A DNA stretch of 5,316 nt from Ilumatobacteraceae bacterium (GTDB lineage: Bacteria; Actinomycetota; Acidimicrobiia; Acidimicrobiales; Ilumatobacteraceae): positions 1 through 5,316 of the forward strand of contig JALOLG010000144.1 of NCBI GenBank assembly GCA_025456105.1, read 5' to 3'. The notes under the pieces are model-generated. The model saw only the letters and a program-made list of their open reading frames with translations. It ran no database searches and was not told the DNA's origin. Each line of letters starts with the position of its first letter. The first letter of the stretch is position 1. The position numbers and the translations under genes are program-made. Shown piece after piece: positions 1-5,316 of the stretch.

Positions 1-684
1 GTCGAGCTCGTCGGCGTGATCGTCCGCCGCGGTGGCCGCACGGCCCTCGACGGCGTCCACCTGCGCGTGGGCGCGGGCGACCTGGTCGTGGTGATCGGGG
101 AGTCGGGCTCGGGCACGACGGCGCTGCTGCGGGCGATCGCGGGTGTCGACGTGCCCGACGCCGGCGCCGTTCGGTTCGGTGGCGTCGACGTATCGCACTC
201 GTCACCTCGGGAGCGGCGGGCGTCGCTCCTCGTCGACGCGAGCCGGGCGTGGATCGACGAGGTCGTGGTGGAGCACCGGCCCCAGGTGCTCCTGCTCGAC
301 CGACCCCGCCGACTCGACGACCTGCCGTCGCTCCGCACGACGGCCGGCGTGACGATGCTCGTGGCCAGCACCGATCCGGTCGCGCTCGCGATCGCCGACT
401 GGGTCGTGGTGCTGCGGGCGGGCGAGGTGGTGCAGATCGGCCTCGCCTCGGAGGTCGTCGACGATCCGGTCGACGTCGGCGTCGCCCGCCTGACGGGACC
501 GATCGAGCTGGAGCCGGCCCGCGTCGAGGCCGATCCACCTGGCGCGTGGCTGGTCACGGCCTCCGGTCGCGAGCGCGTGTGGGCGCCTGCGGTGGTCGCC
601 CGGGCCGCGAGCGAGGTGCTCGTGGCGCATCGCGGCGGACGCCTGCTCGTGTTCGACCCGGCCACCGGTCGCCGGGTTCGCTGA
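1..684 (+). CDS. Degenerate ABC transporter ATP-binding protein (5' end outside window)
   Basis: The frame is open from base 1 and already reads like the first strand of an ABC ATPase (VELVGVIVRRGGRTALDGV), so the true start probably lies just upstream and the GTG at 16 is an internal codon. Counting from base 1, 227 residues are visible. A Walker A-like loop GESGSGTT lies at 33-40, but the ATP-binding lysine is threonine (T39). Walker B VLLLD ends at D100, but the catalytic glutamate is arginine (R101). The switch histidine position is threonine (ASTDP, T124). Only 61 residues separate T39 from D100, against about 116 in MalK, so the Q-loop, helical subdomain and LSGGQ signature are missing. 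The segment AIADWVVVLRAGEVVQIG (130-147) is typical of the family. The last 60 residues may be a remnant of a TOBE-like domain. As an ATPase it should be dead. It could be a regulatory or structural relative, or a decaying gene. The ABC ancestry is secure; the present function is unknown. Confidence 0.75.
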   Translation, partial: VELVGVIVRRGGRTALDGVHLRVGAGDLVVVIGESGSGTTALLRAIAGVDVPDAGAVRFGGVDVSHSSPRERRASLLVDASRAWIDEVVVEHRPQVLLLDRPRRLDDLPSLRTTAGVTMLVASTDPVALAIADWVVVLRAGEVVQIGLASEVVDDPVDVGVARLTGPIELEPARVEADPPGAWLVTASGRERVWAPAVVARAASEVLVAHRGGRLLVFDPATGRRVR

Positions 685-695
685 GCGCCACCCTG

Positions 696-744
696 GATCT
701 CGGTGACATCCGTTGCGGAACCCGCAACAGATGTCACCGAGATC
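696..744. terminator. Long palindrome between convergent genes, probable bidirectional terminator
   Basis: Arms 696-718 and 722-744 are 23 bases each with a three-base loop (AAC, 719-721). They match at 22 of 23 positions. The only mismatch, C711 opposite A729, becomes a G-U wobble in RNA made from the minus strand, so a korB transcript would form an unbroken stem. The hairpin starts 12 bases after the ABC-like stop and lies 16 bases past the korB stop, which suits a terminator serving both. There is no T-tract on either side, which is common for high-GC actinobacterial terminators. It could instead be a dispersed palindromic repeat or a protein-binding site. Confidence 0.6.
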
Positions 745-759
745 GATGGACGCCCAACC

Positions 760-1778
<1,019 letters not shown>

Positions 1779-1782
<4 letters not shown>

Positions 1783-3656
1783 GAGAGCACCTCCTCGATG
1801 CGGTCCTCGATCTCTCGGGCGGTGAAGGGGAGCCCCTTCACCTTGGTGACGGGGGTGGCATCCACCAGGTACTCGGCGCGGACGATGCGGGCGAGCTGGC
1901 CGGAGTTGAGCTCGGGCACGAGCACGTGCCGGAAGCCCCGCAGCACCTCCCCCAGGTTCGACGGCAGCGGGTTGAGGTGCATGAGGTGCACCCATGCCAC
2001 CTTGCGGCCGCCTCGGCGGCTGCGCTGCACCGCGGCGTCGATGGCGGCCCACGTGGAGCCCCAGCCGAGGATGCACAGGTCGGCGTCGGGATCGCCCTGC
2101 ACGGTGGCCGGAGGGATGTCGGCCGCGATGCCGGCGATCTTGGCGGCCCGGAGGGCCACCATGTGGCCGTGGTTGTCGGGCTCGTAGTTGATGTCGCCCG
2201 AGCCGTCCTGCTTCTCGAGCCCGCCGATGCGGTGCATGAGGCCCGGGGTGCCCGGGATCGCCCAGGGGCGGGCCAGGGTGTCGGGATCGCGGAGGTAGGG
2301 CCAGTACTCGGGGTTGCCCTCGGCGTCGGTGTGGTTGGGTTCGGTGGCGAACGGGACCGAGATGTCGGGCAGCTCGGACACGTCGGGGATCCGCCACGGC
2401 TCGGAGCCGTTGGCCAGGTAGCCGTCGGACAGCAGGATCACCGGCGTGCGGTACTTGAGTGCGATGCGCGCCGCCTCGATGGCGGCGTGGAAGCAGTGCA
2501 CCGGGCTGTAGCTGGCGACGATCGGCAGCGGCGCCTCGCCGTGACGGCCGAACATCGCGATGTTGAGGTCGGCGGCCTCGGTCTTGGTGGGCAGGCCGGT
2601 GGAGGGCCCGCCGCGCTGGATGTCGACGATGAGCATCGGCAGCTCGAGCGACACGGCGAGCGAGGTGGTCTCGCTCTTCAGCGCGACGCCCGGGCCGCTG
2701 GTGGTGGTGACGCCGAGGTGGCCGGCGAAGGCTGCGCCGAGCGCCACACCCGCCGCGGCGATCTCGTCTTCGGCCTGCACCGTGCGCACGCCGAAGTTCT
2801 TGTGGCGCGACAGCTCGTGCAGGATGTCGCTCGCCGGGGTGATCGGGTAGGAGCCGAGGGTGACCGGGAGCTTGGCGAGCTGGCCGGCGGCCACGAGACC
2901 CCACGCCAGCGCCGTGTTGCCGGTGACCGAGGTGTACTCGCCGGGCGGCAGGGTGGCGGGGCGCACCTCGTAGCGGTGGCCGACCGCCTCGGTGGTCTCG
3001 CCGAAGTGGTAGCCGGCGAGGAACGCCGCCTCGTTGGCCCCCTTCACCTGCTCGTTCTTCGAGAACTTCGCCGTGATCCACTCGAGGGTGGGGTCCACCG
3101 GGCGGGTGTACATCCACGACACGAGCCCGAGTGCGAAGAAGTTCTTCGAGCGCTCGGCGTCGCGGGGCTTCACGCCGAGCGGCGCGCACGCCTCCTTGGT
3201 GAGCGACGTCATCGGCACCTTGATGAGCCGGTACGTGTCGAGCGAGCCGTCGTCGAGCGGATTGGCCGTGTAGCCGGCCTTCTCGAGGTTGCGCTCGTCG
3301 AACGCGTCCTCGTTGACGATCAGCGTGCCACCGGGTTCGAGCCGACCGAGGTCGGCCATCAGCGCCGCCGGGTTCATGGCCACGAGCACGTTCGGTGCGT
3401 CGCCGGGTGTGGTGATGTCGTGATCGGAGATGTGCACCTGGAAGCTCGAGACACCGTTGACGGTGCCGGCTGGTGCGCGGATCTCCGCCGGGTACTCCGG
3501 CAGCGTCGACAGGTCGTTGCCGAACGCCGCGCTCACCGAGGTGAACCGGTCGCCCGTCAGCTGCATGCCGTCGCCCGAGTCGCCGGCGAAGCGCACCACG
3601 AGCCGAGGCAGGACCTCGGGTGCTTCCTCGTCCGACCGATCGATCGTGTCGGTCAT
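1779..3656 (-). CDS. korA: 2-oxoglutarate:ferredoxin oxidoreductase, fused gamma-alpha subunit
   Basis: This is the partner of KorB in the ferredoxin-dependent alternative to the 2-oxoglutarate dehydrogenase complex of the TCA cycle. The 625-residue product begins with a gamma domain (about 18-215) marked by LVVRFAGDSGDGMQLTGDRF (19-38). The alpha pyrimidine-binding domain follows, with GSYPITPASDILHELS (268-283), QAEDEIAAAG (294-303) and the hallmark QRGGPSTGLPTKTEAADL (347-364). A C-terminal transketolase-like domain (about 520-615) contains LCILGWGSTWAAIDAAV (527-543) and ends in TKVKGLPF. This gamma-alpha order is the fused form known from mycobacterial KorA. The ATG at 3656 was chosen because GGAGGGGGAG lies just upstream and the gamma domain begins soon after. 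The upstream in-frame opening across ligB is only a high-GC open frame. No truncation or damaged motif is visible. korA is first in the operon, with korB following through a four-base overlap. Confidence 0.94.
1790..1794 (-). promoter_or_regulatory. Shine-Dalgarno site for korB inside the end of korA
   Basis: GGAGG on the minus strand lies seven bases before the GTG at 1782, inside the last codons of korA. With the four-base stop/start overlap it fixes the korB start and implies translational coupling, which would keep the two subunits in equal amounts. Confidence 0.75.
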
Positions 3657-3737
3657 CGTTCTCCCCCTCCGGTGCTCGGCCACGCTGCCGGGCGCCAGTC
3701 CGGACGATAGCCCGACGCGGGGCGCGAGACTCGGCCC
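3657..3737. promoter_or_regulatory. Divergent intergenic region holding the korAB and ligB promoters
   Basis: Only 81 bases separate the korA ATG from the ligB GTG, so both promoters must be here or extend into the genes. For korAB, the minus strand has TATCGT at 3709-3704, a fair TAnnnT -10 box that would give a leader of roughly 40 bases; no good -35 is seen. For ligB, GAGACT at 3726-3731 lies six bases before the GTG. That is where a -10 would sit for a leaderless transcript, and no ribosome-binding site is visible. Both boxes are weak matches and the assignments are inference. Confidence 0.35.
3661..3670 (-). promoter_or_regulatory. Shine-Dalgarno site for korA
   Basis: The minus strand reads GGAGGGGGAG, then AACG, then the ATG at 3656. 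The purine run offers a good anti-16S match at normal spacing and decides the start against any upstream in-frame codon. Confidence 0.7.
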
Positions 3738-5180
3738 GTGCAGTTCGTCGAGCTGGCCCTCGTGTCGGAGCGAGTCGCTGCCACCTCGCGCCGGTCGGAG
3801 AAGGTGGCCGAGCTCGCAGGTGCGGTGCGTCGGCTCGCGCCCGACGAGGTGGTCGCAGGCGTGTCGTTCCTGCTCGGCGACACCCCGATCGGGCGGATCG
3901 GTGTGGGCTGGGCGGCGCTCGCCGACGTCCGTGTGGCACCGGCAGCCGAGCCGTCGCTGTCGGTCGTCGACGTCGACGCGGCGCTGCGACGGATGGCGGC
4001 GATGGAGGGTGTCGGTTCGGTCGTCGAGCGTCGTGCCGTGCTCGCCGAGCTGCTCCGACGGGCGACCGCGCCGGAGCAGCGGCTGCTGGGAGCGATCGTC
4101 GCAGGTGAGCTGCGCCAGGGGGCGCTCGCGGGCGTGCTCGCCGCCGGGGTCGCGGCGGCGGCTGGCGTCGGGGTCGCCGACGTGCAGCGCGCCGCGATGC
4201 TGCTCGGGTCGCTGCCGGAAGCGGCGCGGCGGGCGGTGGTCGAGGGGGCGGCGGGGCTGGCCGCGGTGGCGCTCGAGCCGCTGCTCGCGGTGCAGCCGAT
4301 GCTCGCGTCGCCGGCCGACGGGATCGCGTCGGCGCTCGACGGGCTCGGCGAGGCGCTCGTGGAGTGGAAGCTCGACGGGATCAGGATCCAGGCCCACCGT
4401 CGGGAGGGCGAGGTGCGGCTGTTCACACGCAACCTCAACGACGCCACCGCTCGACTCCCGGGTGTGGCCACGTTCGTGTCCCTGCTCCCCGGCGGCGACC
4501 TGGTGCTCGACGGCGAGGCGATGGGGGAGCGCGCCGTCTACTTCTTCGACGTGCTTCACGCCGACGGCGCGACGCTGATCGACGAGCCGCTGCGGCGGCG
4601 CCGCGAGGTGCTCGACGCGCTCGTTCCGCCCACGGCGCGGATGCCCGCGGTGGTGACCGCCGACGTCGAGGTCGCCGAGGCCTTCCTCGCCGACGCGATC
4701 GCGACAGGCCACGAGGGCGTCGTGGCGAAGTCGCTCGAGGCCGCCTACGACGCGGGCCGACGTGGCGCCGCGTGGCGCAAGGTGAAGCCCGCCCACACGC
4801 TCGATCTGGTGGTGATCGGTGTCGAGTGGGGCTACGGCCGGCGGTCGGGTCTGCTCTCGAACCTGCACCTCGGCGCTCGGCGCGGCGACGGCTCGTTCGC
4901 GATGGTGGGCAAGACGTTCAAGGGTCTCACCGACGAGATGCTCCGGTGGCAGACGCAGCGGTTCCAGGAGCTGCAGATCGCCTCCGACGGCCGGGTCGTG
5001 CACGTCGAGCCGGTGCAGGTGGTGGAGGTGGCGGTGGACGGGGTGCAGGTGTCCGACCGCTACGAGGGCGGCATCGGGCTGCGCTTCGCGCGGGTGAAGC
5101 GCTACCGGCACGACAAGCCGGCGAGCGCCGCCGACACCCTCGACGACCTCCGCGCCCTCCTCCCGGCACCGCTTTCGTGA
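3738..5180 (+). CDS. ligB: ATP-dependent DNA ligase, LigB type
   Basis: It seals nicks in duplex DNA through a ligase-AMP intermediate. The 480-residue product has three domains. The N-terminal DNA-binding domain (about 1-170) includes the family-typical GWAAL (57-61) and GELRQGALAGVL (123-134). The adenylation domain (about 180-355) carries motif I KLDGIR with nucleophile K211, TRNLND (230-235), motif III LDGE (257-260), motif IIIa YFFDVLH (268-274), motif IV EGVVAK (326-331) and motif V WRKVK (346-350). The OB-fold domain (about 356-470) includes SNLHLGAR, MVGKTFKGLTDEML and motif VI LRFARVKRYRHDK (448-460). The GTG start aligns with the N-terminus of mycobacterial LigB as I recall it and has no clear ribosome-binding site, suggesting leaderless expression. 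The link between motifs III and IIIa is only seven residues, far shorter than usual, so the protein is a little shorter than the roughly 507-residue mycobacterial LigB. Its role is probably repair, alongside an essential NAD-dependent LigA elsewhere. No Ku or primase-polymerase neighbour suggests end joining. Confidence 0.92.
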   Translation: MQFVELALVSERVAATSRRSEKVAELAGAVRRLAPDEVVAGVSFLLGDTPIGRIGVGWAALADVRVAPAAEPSLSVVDVDAALRRMAAMEGVGSVVERRAVLAELLRRATAPEQRLLGAIVAGELRQGALAGVLAAGVAAAAGVGVADVQRAAMLLGSLPEAARRAVVEGAAGLAAVALEPLLAVQPMLASPADGIASALDGLGEALVEWKLDGIRIQAHRREGEVRLFTRNLNDATARLPGVATFVSLLPGGDLVLDGEAMGERAVYFFDVLHADGATLIDEPLRRRREVLDALVPPTARMPAVVTADVEVAEAFLADAIATGHEGVVAKSLEAAYDAGRRGAAWRKVKPAHTLDLVVIGVEWGYGRRSGLLSNLHLGARRGDGSFAMVGKTFKGLTDEMLRWQTQRFQELQIASDGRVVHVEPVQVVEVAVDGVQVSDRYEGGIGLRFARVKRYRHDKPASAADTLDDLRALLPAPLS

Positions 5181-5316
5181 TTGGGGGGTGTCGCCTGGAC
5201 AACCCCCAATAACCAAAGCGCTGCCGGGGCGAGGGCGCGGAGGTCGTCGAGGGTGTCGGCGGCGCGCGCCGGCTTGTCGTGCCCGTAGCCCATCACCCGC
5301 GCGAAGCGCAGCCCCA
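5102..5316 (-). pseudogene. Inverted, diverged fragment of a ligB 3' end (5' part outside window)
   Basis: Reading leftwards from the right edge, the minus strand encodes GLRFARVMGYGHDKPARAAD, then TLDDLRALAPAALW. These align residue for residue with ligB 447-480. Differences are K454M, R455G, R457G, S463R, L475A, P478A and S480W, and the ligB stop TGA has become TTA. The frame therefore reads on through the hairpin and antisense to ligB for 36 more codons, to a stop at 5102-5104, giving a tail with no family resemblance. Homology is confined to 5213-5316. Loss of two arginines from ligase motif VI and of the normal stop suggests a non-functional copy. Alternatives are the end of a real convergent paralog or an assembly or amplification artefact. 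The homology is certain; its biological reality is not. Confidence 0.5.
5180..5210. terminator. Hairpin directly after ligB
   Basis: Arms 5180-5192 and 5198-5210 pair at 12 of 13 positions around a five-base loop (GCCTG). The one mismatch is G5188 opposite A5202. The core is a run of G against a run of C, flanked by ATT/AAT. It begins on the last base of the ligB stop codon, as expected of an intrinsic terminator, although no T-tract follows. It is also the exact centre of the much larger inverted repeat around it. Confidence 0.55.

Larger units (their letters stand above)
5074..5316. repeat. Large imperfect inverted repeat made of the ligB 3' end and its inverted copy
   Basis: The left arm (5074-5192) and the right arm (5198-5316) are 119 bases each, match at 108 positions without any gap, and are separated by five bases. 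The symmetry sum is 5390 throughout. The left arm is the last 35 codons of ligB plus the hairpin arm. The right arm is the same sequence inverted, still pairing at the window edge, so the true arm length is unknown. Confidence 0.9.

Noticed and set aside
696..744. Possible insertion-sequence end or miniature transposable element
   Set aside because: There is no target-site duplication around the palindrome, no transposase, and the three-base loop leaves no interior. A terminator or simple palindrome explains it better.
1926..3710. Long plus-strand open frame opposite korA (594 codons)
   Set aside because: It lies wholly antisense to a well-conserved korA, is rich in Arg, Gly, Val and His, shows no domain, and is the usual by-product of high GC content.
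3657..5216. Minus-strand frame extending korA upstream across the whole ligase gene
   Set aside because: The gamma domain begins right after the ATG at 3656, which has a strong ribosome-binding site. The upstream extension is low-complexity His/Arg/Pro sequence antisense to ligB.

Overview
The window is high-GC DNA, with GTG and ATG starts and G/C-heavy third codon positions. The gene content points to an actinobacterium. It carries a gamma-alpha fused 2-oxoglutarate:ferredoxin oxidoreductase of the KorAB type and an ATP-dependent DNA ligase of the mycobacterial LigB type. Acidimicrobiia or a related lineage is my best guess, but the sequence alone does not settle the class.

Layout from left to right. 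(1) Positions 1-684 (+) hold the end of an ABC-transporter ATPase-like gene that runs off the left edge. It has lost nearly every catalytic element of an ABC ATPase but keeps an open frame. (2) Positions 685-759 are a short convergent gap filled by a long palindrome (696-744), probably a shared terminator. (3) korB (760-1782, -) and korA (1779-3656, -) form an operon read leftwards and overlap by four bases (GTGA). Together they encode a complete enzyme that converts 2-oxoglutarate and CoA to succinyl-CoA while reducing ferredoxin. (4) An 81-bp gap (3657-3737) must hold the divergent promoters for korAB and for the ligase. (5) ligB (3738-5180, +) encodes a 480-residue ATP-dependent DNA ligase. 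It has all the classic nucleotidyltransferase motifs but an unusually short link between motifs III and IIIa. (6) From 5074 to the right edge the sequence is a large imperfect inverted repeat, centred on a 13-bp hairpin just after the ligB stop. The right arm is a diverged, inverted copy of the 3' end of ligB, cut off by the window edge.

The genes do not form one pathway. korAB is central carbon metabolism, ligB is DNA repair or replication, and the ABC-like gene belongs to an unseen upstream locus. I see no mobile element, CRISPR array, tRNA or rRNA. The parts that deserve attention are the degenerate ABC protein, the shortened ligase core, and the inverted ligB 3' duplication. That duplication is either a convergent decaying paralog or a fold-back artefact at a contig end.
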